Positions 18,502-28,444 of a stretch of DNA of 64,000 nt are shown piece by piece. This DNA comes from Gammaproteobacteria bacterium 42_54_T18. Lineage in GTDB: Bacteria > Pseudomonadota > Gammaproteobacteria > Pseudomonadales > Ketobacteraceae. The DNA lies in the NCBI GenBank assembly GCA_002163245.1, contig MAAL01000082.1:1630-65629 (forward strand), in the 5' to 3' direction. The translations under genes were made by a program, and so were the position numbers. The first letter of the stretch is position 1. Each line of letters starts with the position of its first letter. The notes under the pieces were generated by a model that saw only the letters and a program-made list of their open reading frames with translations, did no database searches and had not been told where the DNA came from.

Positions 18502-19943
18502 AGAATAGGGGGCTATTTTTTGTTGTTTGTGCTGTTTTGCTGATGGGTTTGTGCAGCATTTTACTAACAACGAAGTATTTTATTATTGCCCCGGCAATTC
18601 CTGTTGCTTTGCTTGGTTTTCTGTTGCTTTATCGTTATCCAGAATATGGGGTGATATTGCTGGCTTTTTTGGTGCCATTAGAAGGGCTTTTTGCTGGCAA
18701 CAAATTATTTACGGGTTCAAAATTTGTTGGCGTAGCGTTAATAGCGATTATCCTAGTTAAATTATTGTTAAAGGAGATTTCTTTCAAACAGCTTAAAACA
18801 CCATTGTGGTGGCCTATATTTCTGTTGGTTTTTGCGTTTTCGATTAGTAGTGCATGGTCCCCCTACCCTGAATTGTCGACGCACAGTTTGCGACAGTTGA
18901 TAACAGCTATAAGTATATTTTTTATTACGCTAGGTCTAAAAGATAAGATAAATATCATACATTTTATGAAAGCTGTTGTGGTAAGTGTGGCGATTACTGC
19001 ATTGCTGGCTTTGGTTAGTGGTTCGCACTCGTTGGAGGATCGCGCTATTGGTCTGCTGACGGATCCAAATTATTTTGCTTTATTGCTAACAACAGCAATC
19101 CCTTTGGTGGTTTATCTGATATTGAAAGATTCGCATGTTGTTATGAAATTGGTTTGGTGTGCTCTATTAGTCATTATCCTTATTGCATTTCAAAAAACGT
19201 TGTCCCGTTCCGGCGTCGTGGTGCTGGTTATTGCTTTTGGTTTTTTGGGTTATCATTATAAAGAAAATTTAAAAAAACTGACGGGTGCACAAGTAGGGCT
19301 GATATTTATAGGGGGCATGCTGACGGCTATCCTCTCATTTCTAGCGATGCCTGAGGATTATCGCGATCGAATCTTGTCTTTAGCAAACATCACATCAGGT
19401 GTTCAATCGTTTGACGACCGTTCATTGGGTCGTAGGACATCATATATTGTTGTTGGTTTTAATGCCTTTAAAGACAATCCAATAATAGGGTCAGGGCCTG
19501 GAACATTTCCTGTTCATTACGCAAAAAGCGGCTACGCGACAGCTTTCTCTTTAAGCACAAACGAACCGGAACTGTTTCGTCGTGCTCATAATACATACTT
19601 GGAAACATTAACAGAAACTGGACTAACAGGTTTTTTTGCACTGTGTGGAATTATATTAATAGGCTTGTTTCAATTTAAGGATGCAAGAAAAAAATCCATT
19701 GCTAATAGACAATTTGATCAAGCAACATTGGTTACTCATGCGGGAGTAGCCTTTTTAGCAATATCTCTATTTTTTATGTTTTTAACGGGTATTAATAATA
19801 AATATTTTTGGATGTTTTTGGCAATATCTAGCCGGTTTATCCAGCAAGCGAATGACCTTTCTAGATTTAATTCAGGGTTGAATCCCGAGCTAAAGCTACC
19901 ATCAAAAAATGCCTCCATTTATAGAGACAGTGAAGAAAAATGA
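18498..19943 (+). CDS. O-antigen ligase/Wzy-type polymerase family membrane protein
   Basis: 481 aa with about ten to twelve transmembrane segments and one large periplasmic loop in the C-terminal half. That loop contains GSGPGTFPVHYA and RRAHNTYLETLTETGLTG, the signature of the Wzy_C/O-antigen ligase family; the His-Asn is characteristic. In a locus with wza, wzz and wzx it is most likely the repeat-unit polymerase. GTG start overlaps the previous stop (GTGA) with AAGGAG upstream. Confidence 0.85.
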   Translation: MKNRGLFFVVCAVLLMGLCSILLTTKYFIIAPAIPVALLGFLLLYRYPEYGVILLAFLVPLEGLFAGNKLFTGSKFVGVALIAIILVKLLLKEISFKQLKTPLWWPIFLLVFAFSISSAWSPYPELSTHSLRQLITAISIFFITLGLKDKINIIHFMKAVVVSVAITALLALVSGSHSLEDRAIGLLTDPNYFALLLTTAIPLVVYLILKDSHVVMKLVWCALLVIILIAFQKTLSRSGVVVLVIAFGFLGYHYKENLKKLTGAQVGLIFIGGMLTAILSFLAMPEDYRDRILSLANITSGVQSFDDRSLGRRTSYIVVGFNAFKDNPIIGSGPGTFPVHYAKSGYATAFSLSTNEPELFRRAHNTYLETLTETGLTGFFALCGIILIGLFQFKDARKKSIANRQFDQATLVTHAGVAFLAISLFFMFLTGINNKYFWMFLAISSRFIQQANDLSRFNSGLNPELKLPSKNASIYRDSEEK

Positions 19944-20911
19944 AATATTCCATTATCATCCCCTGCTTTAATGAAGAGCATGTGCTTTCTGATACATTAT
20001 CCAGTGTGCGAAAAGCCATGAGAGAGAGAGAGGATGTTGAAATCATATTAATGGATAATGGATCCAGTGATGCGTCTCAATCTATCGCTGTGTCATTTGG
20101 TGTGACGGTTTGTGAGGTTCCAGGGGTAAAAATTTCAGCACTTAGAAACGTTGGCGCAAGGAAGTCAATTGGAACGTACTTATTGTTTCTTGATGCAGAT
20201 ATTGTGGTTGCGAGTAATTGGTTTGATCAGCTCGATTGTTATACAGATATCAAAAATGACGATTATGTCGCGGATGTGGTTGGTTTTGTTGATGATGTCC
20301 CAGATTTTGCGCCATGGTTCGCGAAAATATGGGGCTTGCGAGCATCTGCACGACGTAATAAATTGATGAAAATTGATAGTTTGCCAGGTCGAAATTTATT
20401 TGTCTCCAAGCAGTGGTTTGACGTTGTTGGAGGGTTTAATGAAAACCTCACCACTGGCGAGGATAAAGATTTTGTGATGCGACTTAAAAAGTCTGGTGCT
20501 CTTGTGTTGTCTGACCCTCGGTTGGCAATGATACATATGGGGTACGAAAGAACGTTTAAGGAGTGGTCAAAAAAAGAGTACTGGCGACAACATTCACACA
20601 TAGGTCTTATACAGAATCAGGGTATGAGTATAAGGCTTCTTCGATTTCCATTGATATGTGTAGTGCACCTATTGCTTTCGCTTGCCTTTTTGATAACGCT
20701 ATTCACAGGTGATTTTGATTTATCACTGAGCATGTTGATATTGTCTTTGTTGCCAAGTTTATTATTGAGCCTAAAGAAACCGTTGAGTCGTTTTCCTTTA
20801 GATCGATTATCTCAGTTCACTTTTCTCTACTGGTTAAGATTTCATATCGCTGGTTGGTCTGTACTAAAAGAGTTAAGAGAAGTTATTCAATTGCGACTTT
20901 CGGAGGTTTAA
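19940..20911 (+). CDS. Glycosyltransferase family 2 with C-terminal membrane segments
   Basis: 323 aa. GT-A fold signature at the start (YSIIPCFNEEHVLSDTLSSV), metal-binding DAD in LLFLDADIVV near residue 95, and GEDKDFVMRLKKSG as the ED-type acceptor motif. Two hydrophobic helices near residues 235-275 anchor it to the inner membrane. An inverting transferase for the repeat unit. ATGA overlap with the preceding polymerase gene. Confidence 0.88.
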   Translation: MKYSIIIPCFNEEHVLSDTLSSVRKAMREREDVEIILMDNGSSDASQSIAVSFGVTVCEVPGVKISALRNVGARKSIGTYLLFLDADIVVASNWFDQLDCYTDIKNDDYVADVVGFVDDVPDFAPWFAKIWGLRASARRNKLMKIDSLPGRNLFVSKQWFDVVGGFNENLTTGEDKDFVMRLKKSGALVLSDPRLAMIHMGYERTFKEWSKKEYWRQHSHIGLIQNQGMSIRLLRFPLICVVHLLLSLAFLITLFTGDFDLSLSMLILSLLPSLLLSLKKPLSRFPLDRLSQFTFLYWLRFHIAGWSVLKELREVIQLRLSEV

Positions 20912-20914
20912 CGC

Positions 20915-22057
20915 ATGGAATGGTTTTTTGGATTATTAGTGTTTATATGTTTTTACGGTTATGTAGGGTACCCCATGTTATTGGCGGTAATAACACCGTT
21001 TTTTACTCGTTATAAAGATATACCGCAAACGACGAATGATGGCCCAACCGTTAGCATCCTTGTGGCTGCTTATAATGAAGAGGGTTATATAGCAACAAAA
21101 ATTGATTCATTGCTTAGTCAGACTTATGCAGATGAAAAATTTGATGTGTGGGTGCTTAATGATGGTTCAAGTGATGGGACCGCGGATATTGTTAATGGAT
21201 ATAATAACCCGAGGATTCACCTTCTTGACCTCCCGCGAGGAGGAAAGGCGACAGCACTAAATGCTGGTGTTAAAGCTTCAAGTAATGAAATTATTGTATT
21301 TAGCGATGCAGATAATGAATGGACAAATGATACTTTAGAGCGCCTTGTGTCGCCTTTCACCATATCCAGTGTCGGCGCTGTGTCAGGTCACTTAAGTATC
21401 CGAAAAAATTCAACGCATTTGGGGTTGGGTGACCGCCTCTATCGTCAATATGAGGCATTTATTCGAAAGTGCGAGACCAAACTGGGAAATGCGGTGTCAG
21501 CTGATGGTGGAATTTTTGCAATTCGACGGCCGTTGTTTGATGAAATCCCCCAAGATGTTACTGACGATTTCTATATTAGTACAGGGGCAATCGTTAAGGG
21601 GAAGTCTCTTATCTATCAGGGAAGTGCAATTGCTTATGATGACGGCGTAGACAAAGCAAAGAATCAGATGCGACGTCGTATCAGAGTTACAGTTAGGGGT
21701 ATGACTAGTTTATCGCGAAGAAAACAATTGTTTAACCCGCAAAACTTTGGAATATACTCACTGTGTTTGCTAAGCCATAAATTGATACGTCGGTTTGTAC
21801 CCTTTTTTGGTCTACTGCTGCTTCCCGTGAATATTGTATTGGTGAATTCGGGAGGGATATTTCAAATAATGTTGTTTTTACAGGTGGTTTTCTACAGTGT
21901 TGCGATATTGGGTTTGCTCGATGAAGGAAAACGATTGCCGAAATTATTCTCAATGGCCGGTTTCATATTATTGAGCAGTGTTGGTTTAGGTATGGGTATT
22001 GTGCAGTTTTTTCAGGGGAAACGTTTTTCTTTCTGGTCTCCGGAGGAAAATCGTTGA
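20915..22057 (+). CDS. Processive-type membrane glycosyltransferase family 2
   Basis: 380 aa. One N-terminal membrane segment, then the GT2 catalytic domain (VSILVAAYNEEGYIATKIDSLLSQTY, NDGSSDGT, FSDADNEW), a DDFYI motif and QMRRRIRVTVRG, which stands where the QxxRW motif of processive synthases such as hyaluronan or cellulose synthase lies. Three membrane helices end the protein. It may add one sugar or a short homopolymer. Separated from the previous gene by 3 bp. Confidence 0.85.
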   Translation: MEWFFGLLVFICFYGYVGYPMLLAVITPFFTRYKDIPQTTNDGPTVSILVAAYNEEGYIATKIDSLLSQTYADEKFDVWVLNDGSSDGTADIVNGYNNPRIHLLDLPRGGKATALNAGVKASSNEIIVFSDADNEWTNDTLERLVSPFTISSVGAVSGHLSIRKNSTHLGLGDRLYRQYEAFIRKCETKLGNAVSADGGIFAIRRPLFDEIPQDVTDDFYISTGAIVKGKSLIYQGSAIAYDDGVDKAKNQMRRRIRVTVRGMTSLSRRKQLFNPQNFGIYSLCLLSHKLIRRFVPFFGLLLLPVNIVLVNSGGIFQIMLFLQVVFYSVAILGLLDEGKRLPKLFSMAGFILLSSVGLGMGIVQFFQGKRFSFWSPEENR

Positions 22058-23085
22058 TCAGTTCGAAATCCGTGAAGGGTGTTCTGGGGTACATAAGTCA
22101 TTATGCACTTAAGACCCTTGTGCTCCCTGGAAATTGTACTGTATTTACGTTTCATCGAGTTCTGTCTGAAGATGAGTATAGACAAACGACATTTCAGAAA
22201 TCTATTGCTGTTAGTGATGTTGCATTACAACATTTTATTTTGCATATAAAATCTAGATTTGACGTTGTATCGTTGCAGGATATGATTGATTTCAAAAATG
22301 GAAAAAAGGAATGTTCGAGTAAGCAGGCCTACGCATGTATTACGTTTGATGATGGATGGTATGATAACTATACAAATGCATTTCCAATTCTTAAAGCCAT
22401 GAATGTGCCTGCAACTGTTTTTTTAAGCACTGATTTTATCGGTACTGACGCTGGATTTTGGTGGCAGAACCTTGGTGATGCGTTAAGTTGTAAAAATCTA
22501 AAAGGATCGCAACAAGACCAACTTGCAAAGCTATTGACTCCTTTTGTAGGGGAGGTCGCCGTTGATGTGTGGAATGTTGATGATATTATTGCAGTCATAA
22601 AACAAGACTTCTATGATCAAGCGCTAAATATTACTGAACAAGCACTTGAAATTGCAGGGCAAAGATTACTGTCACATGGGTTGGATTGGTCTCATTGTGA
22701 TGTGATGTCTGAGTACGGAATAACGTTTGGATCCCATACGTTGAGTCATCCACGTTTAAGTCTGCTTGAACCCTCAGTGCTCGATAAAGAACTAAGTCTT
22801 TCCAAGCGCTGCATTGAGAGTAAAGGCGTTAATTATGTTAATGCCATTTGTTATCCTTATGGTGATGTTAATGGTTCTGTGATCAATGCGGCGGAAAAAA
22901 TCTATGATATTGGGTTTACAACACAACTTGGTATTGCTGACCTTAATTCTACGTCGTTGGCAGAGGATTTGACGAATGCTGGATCCATGATGTCTGTACC
23001 TCGTATTAATATGCCGAATAATTTAGCATTAAATACAGGTAGATTTAACTATCGTTTGATACGTGCGGCTCTTAGGAGGCGATAA
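22054..23085 (+). CDS. Polysaccharide deacetylase of exopolysaccharide operon
   Basis: 343 aa. NodB motifs: ITFDDGWYDNY (motif 1, near residue 92), FGSHTLSHPRLS (metal His pair) and CYPYGDVN (motif 3). There is a longer insertion between motifs 1 and 2 than in the CE4 enzyme at 10903. No clear signal peptide; the first 35 residues are mildly hydrophobic, so it may act at the membrane on lipid-linked sugar. The TTG start overlaps the previous stop (TTGA) and has GGAGGAAAA upstream. Two deacetylases in one locus suggest a de-N-acetylated polymer. Confidence 0.85.
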   Translation: MISSKSVKGVLGYISHYALKTLVLPGNCTVFTFHRVLSEDEYRQTTFQKSIAVSDVALQHFILHIKSRFDVVSLQDMIDFKNGKKECSSKQAYACITFDDGWYDNYTNAFPILKAMNVPATVFLSTDFIGTDAGFWWQNLGDALSCKNLKGSQQDQLAKLLTPFVGEVAVDVWNVDDIIAVIKQDFYDQALNITEQALEIAGQRLLSHGLDWSHCDVMSEYGITFGSHTLSHPRLSLLEPSVLDKELSLSKRCIESKGVNYVNAICYPYGDVNGSVINAAEKIYDIGFTTQLGIADLNSTSLAEDLTNAGSMMSVPRINMPNNLALNTGRFNYRLIRAALRRR

Positions 23086-23088
23086 GAC

Positions 23089-24426
23089 ATGGAATCTAAT
23101 AATAAAAACGACGTGGATGGTACCGTTAGTAGTAACGAGAGTGCGTTTGCCCGTCAATTTGGCCAGAGCCTTGGCACAAAGGTCCTAATGATTTTTCTGC
23201 GTTTGATACGCAATGCTATTTTGGCTCGCGCTCTTGGTCCAGCCGATAGAGGGCTATTTTCTCTAATTACTAGTTTGCCAGAGTTGATCATGAGTTCTGG
23301 TAATGCAGGTATTAGTAATGCATCAGCTTATCACACGGCAAAAGATGAAAAGAATTTTAAGGTTACACTGGGAAATACTAACACGTTACTTATTGTTATG
23401 AGTGTTTTCCTAATCATCGCTAGTTTCTTTCTTGTAAGTCAAGAGTGGTTGGTAAACGAACATTCTGATTCAATACAGGCCTTTAGCTACTTTATTGCTT
23501 TTGCAATACCGCTGATGTTGTTCAAGGTTGTTAATGTGAATTTATTGAATGTATTGCACCGGATAACACAGGTAAATAGTATTAGTCTGTTGGAATCATT
23601 GTTACCGTTAATTTCTTTTTTAATATTGTGGCTTATTTTCGATTTTTCCCCGTTGATGGCAGCAACGTTAGCGTGGTTTTCATCGTTGTTTATTCTCGCT
23701 TTGCTATCAGTCATCCTGCTTAAGCAAGGTTTTCCTCTTAAATTTTCAACGTCTACTCAAAAAGACTTGTTGAGTTACGGTGCACGAGGGCATTTTGATA
23801 CGTTATTTCAAAAATTGTTGTTACGTATAGATTTTATCTTTGTTAGTAGTTTTCTTGGGAACGAGGCGTTGGGTTATTACGCAATGGCAACAGCGGCAGC
23901 CGAATTACTATTAACATTACCTAATTCACTAACGGTTCCTTTGTTTTCATTTTTTATGAAAAAAAGCAATGATGATAAAGATGCTGTTACCCCTATTGTT
24001 CTTAGAGTGCTTATGTTTTCAATGGTTATGCTGGCCATAATCTTCGCTATCTTTGGGAAGATACTGATACTAATACTATTTGGCGAGGCCTATTTGCCAG
24101 CATATGAGCCATTGACGTTGCTGTTACCTGGTATTGTATTTTTAAGTTATTGCAGTCTTGTGAGGCTAGATTTTTTAGGGAGAAATATGCCAGGAACAGT
24201 ATCTATTATTTCTGGTATAGCGGTAGTGCTTAATATTTTCCTGAATGTATTACTTGTTTCGGATTATGGAATTAATGGTGTGGCAATGGCTTCAACTGTC
24301 TCATATTTTATTGCGGCTATAGGACTTCATATTGTTCATAGAAAGATGACTGGGCTTACTATGCGGGAAACACTGATATTGCAGAGAAGTGATATTAAAA
24401 TGTTAACTAAGATGATAAAGCGTTGA
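23089..24426 (+). CDS. Wzx-type lipid-linked oligosaccharide flippase
   Basis: 445 aa, about twelve hydrophobic segments, MOP superfamily pattern. The N-terminal motif AFARQFGQSLGTKVLMIFLRLIRNAILARALGPADRGLF is typical of Wzx/RfbX proteins, and ARGHFDTLFQKLLLRIDFIFVSSFLGNEALGYYAMA lies at the start of the second half. It should flip undecaprenyl-linked repeat units to the periplasm for Wzy. The 4-bp spacing to the previous gene and an AGGAGG site indicate operon membership. Confidence 0.87.
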   Translation: MESNNKNDVDGTVSSNESAFARQFGQSLGTKVLMIFLRLIRNAILARALGPADRGLFSLITSLPELIMSSGNAGISNASAYHTAKDEKNFKVTLGNTNTLLIVMSVFLIIASFFLVSQEWLVNEHSDSIQAFSYFIAFAIPLMLFKVVNVNLLNVLHRITQVNSISLLESLLPLISFLILWLIFDFSPLMAATLAWFSSLFILALLSVILLKQGFPLKFSTSTQKDLLSYGARGHFDTLFQKLLLRIDFIFVSSFLGNEALGYYAMATAAAELLLTLPNSLTVPLFSFFMKKSNDDKDAVTPIVLRVLMFSMVMLAIIFAIFGKILILILFGEAYLPAYEPLTLLLPGIVFLSYCSLVRLDFLGRNMPGTVSIISGIAVVLNIFLNVLLVSDYGINGVAMASTVSYFIAAIGLHIVHRKMTGLTMRETLILQRSDIKMLTKMIKR

Positions 24427-24430
24427 TATT

Positions 24431-26389
24431 ATGAATCATTCTTTAACCATATTTAACGTTGTTGTATGTTTGTTATGTGCTTTTTCCTCTGCGGTATTTT
24501 CGCAAACGTGGCCGGATGTACGTGATGGTGTTATCTATATTCAAAATCAGTCAACGCAAGTTGATTCAAAAAACACAATAGCTATTAGTTGGTCTGATGC
24601 GTGGATTTCTGAAAGTCAGGAAGATCATGTTTATTTACAGGGGCCTGATGGAAGTTTGGTTGGGCGCCTTGATCTAAACGAAGAAAATACGCCAGGAAAA
24701 AGATTTTTTCAGACAGTAGAAAAAGGCGATTATAGGCTGGAAGTAGCGGGTGCTAATTATCGAAATGTTACCATTAGCATCCAAGATGATATACCAACCG
24801 TTTTTGAACCCGTTAAGATACATAAGAGTATTTCACTTCCTAAGTCGGGCAGGATCTACTTTAGTGTGCCGAAAGGAAAGTCATTCCGCTTTTCTGGGAA
24901 ACGTTATGGAGCGATATCAAAATTCTATGTGAAATCGGTGTCCTCACAAAAGCGTTATAAATTGGCACTCAATAAAAAAACGTATTATTGGCAATATGAT
25001 CATCTTGTTGTTCCTGCTGCGGATATGGATGATGTGTATGAAGTTACTTGGAACGGTAATGGCAAGGTATCCTTTTGGCTTGATGATATACCCAATTTAT
25101 TTGCGTTAAAGAAAAGACATCTTTTTGTTCCTGTATTAACTATGGGTTCTTCAAATATTGAGATATCAAATGATATTGTGGGGGATATGCCAGAAATTGG
25201 CGCTGCATTACCTTATGTTTACCCTCCGAAAGAAACGTGGTCAGCGATAGACTCTTGGAAACTACAGTCGGCTAACTACTATTTCTTTGCCGATGATTTA
25301 AAAACATCGCCGAAACGAGATATGTCTTTTCTTGATCTTTATGAAAATACATTTGATATAACAACGTCGAACTCAATATTGGCAAATACAGGAAGGGATA
25401 CTGTCCTAAAACCTACGGATAGTCTAAAGTCGCGAATATCAAACTATCTGAGAGATCGGCATTCATTGTCATTATTATCAAATAACTTTGTTGCATTGGC
25501 AGATGAGCCAAATTTAAACTACTTAAGTTATGAGCATTTTGACCAATACTTCTCTTCTTTGGCTTCGTTTATAAAAAATCATCCAGATCCAATGGTATCT
25601 AACACCAAATTAGCCGTACCACAGAGCTCTCGGTTTTTGAATGGTCCAACGCGAAAAGGTGCTGATAAAAGAATTGGTATTCACTGGGCTGAAAAGTTAA
25701 TGAGTAATTATGGGCAATGGATTGATGCCATTTCTTGGCATGAGTGGTTGGTGCGGGATTTGATTGATACGACACGTTATGCAGATGCCGTCACACGAGC
25801 AAGCGAGTTGGTGGAGAAATATAGTGAAACATTAAATGATTCTACAGCATTGATTATAGGCCAAACCAATATATCCAGCGGTTTGTCATTGAGCCCCTAT
25901 GAGCAAGAGACATTTTTTGCAGCATTATGGTGGACGTCGGTTGTTATTCAGAGCAGCTTGCCGGGGAAGCTTGATCAAATTATGTGGTTTAAGGCGGCTG
26001 ATGATCCTGTTTACAAAAAGGGACTGATCCATATAACAAAAAATGGTTATATCCATAAACCGGTTAGTGAGGCCATGACGTTTATCAATAGCCATGTTTA
26101 CCCCTTTGTTATGAATGTCACGAATAAACACCCTGATGTAGATGTACTCGTAACTCTTTCAGCAGATAAAACAATGGCATTTATTTTGGGGGTTAATAAA
26201 AGCAAGCGAGATATTCATGTTGATATGAGCCTGCCCGTAGCGGGAGAGATTATAGGAATGGCAGGGTTGAATGAGTATGGGGTTGTGAAAATTGATATTA
26301 GTAGTACATCAAATAAATCTTTAACTGGAGTGATACCAAAAGAAACTATTTTCTCAATTAAGTTGTTGGTGGATAAAATGGGTGGATAG
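24431..26389 (+). CDS. Exported glycosidase-like protein of exopolysaccharide operon
   Basis: 652 aa with an N-terminal signal peptide (hydrophobic 8-22, cleavage near VFS). Residues about 25-215 look like one or two beta-sandwich domains. From about 235 on the sequence resembles a TIM-barrel glycoside hydrolase: ALADEPNLNYLSYEHFDQYFSSL (a DEPN segment where clan-A enzymes have NEP) and AISWHEWLV, then IIGQTNISSG where a nucleophile Glu would be expected but is not seen. The C-terminal ~80 aa is a beta domain. It may be a PslG/PelA-like periplasmic trimming enzyme or a non-catalytic polymer-binding relative. Family not identified with certainty. Confidence 0.55.
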   Translation: MNHSLTIFNVVVCLLCAFSSAVFSQTWPDVRDGVIYIQNQSTQVDSKNTIAISWSDAWISESQEDHVYLQGPDGSLVGRLDLNEENTPGKRFFQTVEKGDYRLEVAGANYRNVTISIQDDIPTVFEPVKIHKSISLPKSGRIYFSVPKGKSFRFSGKRYGAISKFYVKSVSSQKRYKLALNKKTYYWQYDHLVVPAADMDDVYEVTWNGNGKVSFWLDDIPNLFALKKRHLFVPVLTMGSSNIEISNDIVGDMPEIGAALPYVYPPKETWSAIDSWKLQSANYYFFADDLKTSPKRDMSFLDLYENTFDITTSNSILANTGRDTVLKPTDSLKSRISNYLRDRHSLSLLSNNFVALADEPNLNYLSYEHFDQYFSSLASFIKNHPDPMVSNTKLAVPQSSRFLNGPTRKGADKRIGIHWAEKLMSNYGQWIDAISWHEWLVRDLIDTTRYADAVTRASELVEKYSETLNDSTALIIGQTNISSGLSLSPYEQETFFAALWWTSVVIQSSLPGKLDQIMWFKAADDPVYKKGLIHITKNGYIHKPVSEAMTFINSHVYPFVMNVTNKHPDVDVLVTLSADKTMAFILGVNKSKRDIHVDMSLPVAGEIIGMAGLNEYGVVKIDISSTSNKSLTGVIPKETIFSIKLLVDKMGG

Positions 26390-26423
26390 AAACGTGTGGG
26401 GTTTACAATTATTTATTGCATCA

Positions 26424-27101
26424 TTACTTCTTTCGCTTTTTAAATTGGGAAAAGTTATCCCCTTTGTAATGTTCCATACGTTGCCATCGATACTTGAATA
26501 ATTGGTGGAAATGCTGCTTTTTTCCCATTTCTTCCCAACCTAAGTGAAACATGTATCGGATCGACGGACTGTTTGTTGTATCAACAATGGCTACTAATTC
26601 ACGTTTACCTTTTGAATTCCAGTATTCCCATGCGAGTTTTACAACAGTAGCGCTAATTTGTGTATTACGGTAAGGCTCGGAAACTTCACCTGCAAATTGA
26701 AATACCTGATTCTCTGATACAGTGAAGGTTTCACGCAGATAATGTTGGTCATAAAAATCTTTATCGGAATACCAAACAATGGCAATAACGTTTTCTGTTT
26801 CTGTTTCGAAAGCGGCAAATGCTTTTAGATCAAGGTCAAATAGATCATTGTAGTCGGATTTAAATCGTTGGAAATATTCATTACATAGAGGGATATCATC
26901 ACGTGTGAACTCCCGCTCATGCCAGCGTTTGGACATTCTGTATTTTCGGATTGTTAGGCTAAGGTCACGTTTTAGAAAGACAATACTTTGACGTTTGTAA
27001 ATGAATTTTTTGGTAAGTTTTTTAATGATAAAAGTGATGAGCTCGACTAGCCCTTTTTCATGAAATAGTTCTTTTAACTTAGTGATTGGCGATATAGCCA
27101 T
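26424..27101 (-). CDS. GNAT-like acetyltransferase
   Basis: 225 aa. The basic N-terminus (residues 1-60) has a mildly hydrophobic helix. Residues about 60-205 follow the GNAT layout: an N-terminal helix pair, strands around FAAFETETENVIAIVW, the acetyl-CoA part FAGEVSEPYRNTQISATVVKLAWEYWNSKGKRELVAIVDTTNSPSIRYMFHLGWEE. The Q/RxxGxG/A loop is weak, here NTQISA. It is convergent with the end of the exopolysaccharide operon and probably modifies a sugar. The role is inferred from context. Confidence 0.6.
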   Translation of the reverse strand: MAISPITKLKELFHEKGLVELITFIIKKLTKKFIYKRQSIVFLKRDLSLTIRKYRMSKRWHEREFTRDDIPLCNEYFQRFKSDYNDLFDLDLKAFAAFETETENVIAIVWYSDKDFYDQHYLRETFTVSENQVFQFAGEVSEPYRNTQISATVVKLAWEYWNSKGKRELVAIVDTTNSPSIRYMFHLGWEEMGKKQHFHQLFKYRWQRMEHYKGDNFSQFKKRKK

Positions 27102-27461
27102 GAAATAACACCGATATATTTAGCTTTTAGAGCTATTGGTTTTTGAAATGTATGAGATGTGATTCTAATCCTCTCAGCTTAATAGGGCAATATTGCTTTT
27201 GTTGATAGTAGTAAAACGTCATCAATTTTAGTTTGTGTTTTCTCAGCTTTAAGGTTCTCTTGGTTTTTCGTTGTTAGCTTGTCATTGTGAGAAATAAATA
27301 TATTTTTTGGTTTTAAAGTTGTCACATAATATCGTTATGTAACAAGGTGATAAGTATAGGAGTAATGATACGATCGGTGTTGAAGTGATTTAGTGACATT
27401 ACGATAGAGGACATGCTTCTATTATTGGTAGAAGATGCCCTTGTGATATTGTCAGCTGCGT
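27102..27461. other. Intergenic region with inverted repeat
   Basis: 360 AT-rich bases between the GNAT gene and ylqF, both on the minus strand. An 11-bp inverted repeat with one mismatch, TTGTCACATAA and TTATGTAACAA (27319-27345, 5-nt spacer), lies about 220 bp upstream of the GNAT gene and could be an operator. A weak hairpin near 27412-27436 (CTTCTA/TAGAAG) may end ylqF transcription but has no T-run. No coding sequence seen. Confidence 0.45.
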
Positions 27462-28394
27462 TTATTTTGAACTACGTTTGCCTTTTTGAGAGCGCTTTTT
27501 TCGTTCTTCTTCCTTGCGTATTTTTGCGTCCTTGACTTTCTGTACTTCAATTTCTTCTATCTCCATCAGCGCGGGAGTCTCTAAGCTGATGGGGCCAAGT
27601 ATTCCTGATCGTAACTCGTTTAAAAACAGGACGGATACTTTATTTAGGTCCACTTGTCCGCCGCCACGTAAGCAGCCTCGTTGTTTGCCAATGGTTTCTA
27701 GAAACTCTAATTCAGTGTCTGGTAACGTATCGAGCTCATACCGTTCTTTTAAGCGCTCAGGGTAGGCAGACAGTAAATATTTTGCGGTATAAAAAGCAAC
27801 GTCATCGTATTCCATGGCGGTATTTTTAATGGCACCACTGGCAGCTAAGCGATAACCGCTGTTCGGGTTCTCCACTTTAGGCCATAACATACCGGGGGTG
27901 TCAAAAAGCACGATGCCGTTATCCAGCTTAATGCGTTGCTGACCTTTGGTGACTGCTGGCTCGTTTCCCGTTTTTGCGATGATTTTATTGGCGAGAATAT
28001 TGATTAATGTGGATTTACCGACATTAGGGATACCCATAATTAACGCTTTAATTGACTGTATGCCGCTATCCTTTGCTGGCAGCATGCTGCGACATAAATC
28101 CAATAGTTCACGCATTTGAGTGGGTTGATCCGTGGTGAGTGCAATACCTTTCAGCCCTTTTTTATCGTCAAAGTAGTTTACCCATTGGGTGGTAATGGCG
28201 GGGTCGGCTAGATCACTCTTCGTCAGCACTTTGATGCAGGGTTTGTCTCCCCGTATTGACGCAAGTAAAGGGTTCTCGCTGCTGTAAGGTATGCGTGCGT
28301 CCGTTACCTCAATGACCAAGTCTACTTGGGGTAATAATTCAATGATTTGTTTGCGGGCTTTGTTCATATGCCCTGGGTACCACTGGATGCTCAT
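27462..28394 (-). CDS. ylqF: Ribosome biogenesis GTPase YlqF/RbgA
   Basis: 310 aa. A circularly permuted GTPase: the G4 motif TKSD (near residue 58) precedes G1 GIPNVGKST (near 122) and G3 DTPG (near 167), as in the YlqF/YawG family. The N-terminus QWYPGHMNKARK is diagnostic. It acts in late assembly of the large ribosomal subunit. The C-terminus is a Lys/Arg-rich tail typical of rRNA binding. AAGG precedes the ATG by 7 bases. Confidence 0.93.
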   Translation of the reverse strand: MSIQWYPGHMNKARKQIIELLPQVDLVIEVTDARIPYSSENPLLASIRGDKPCIKVLTKSDLADPAITTQWVNYFDDKKGLKGIALTTDQPTQMRELLDLCRSMLPAKDSGIQSIKALIMGIPNVGKSTLINILANKIIAKTGNEPAVTKGQQRIKLDNGIVLFDTPGMLWPKVENPNSGYRLAASGAIKNTAMEYDDVAFYTAKYLLSAYPERLKERYELDTLPDTELEFLETIGKQRGCLRGGGQVDLNKVSVLFLNELRSGILGPISLETPALMEIEEIEVQKVKDAKIRKEEERKKRSQKGKRSSK

Positions 28395-28444
28395 AATTGG
28401 CCTTTACGTCTGAGGAGATGGGTAGTTTACCTGAAAAAAGACGC

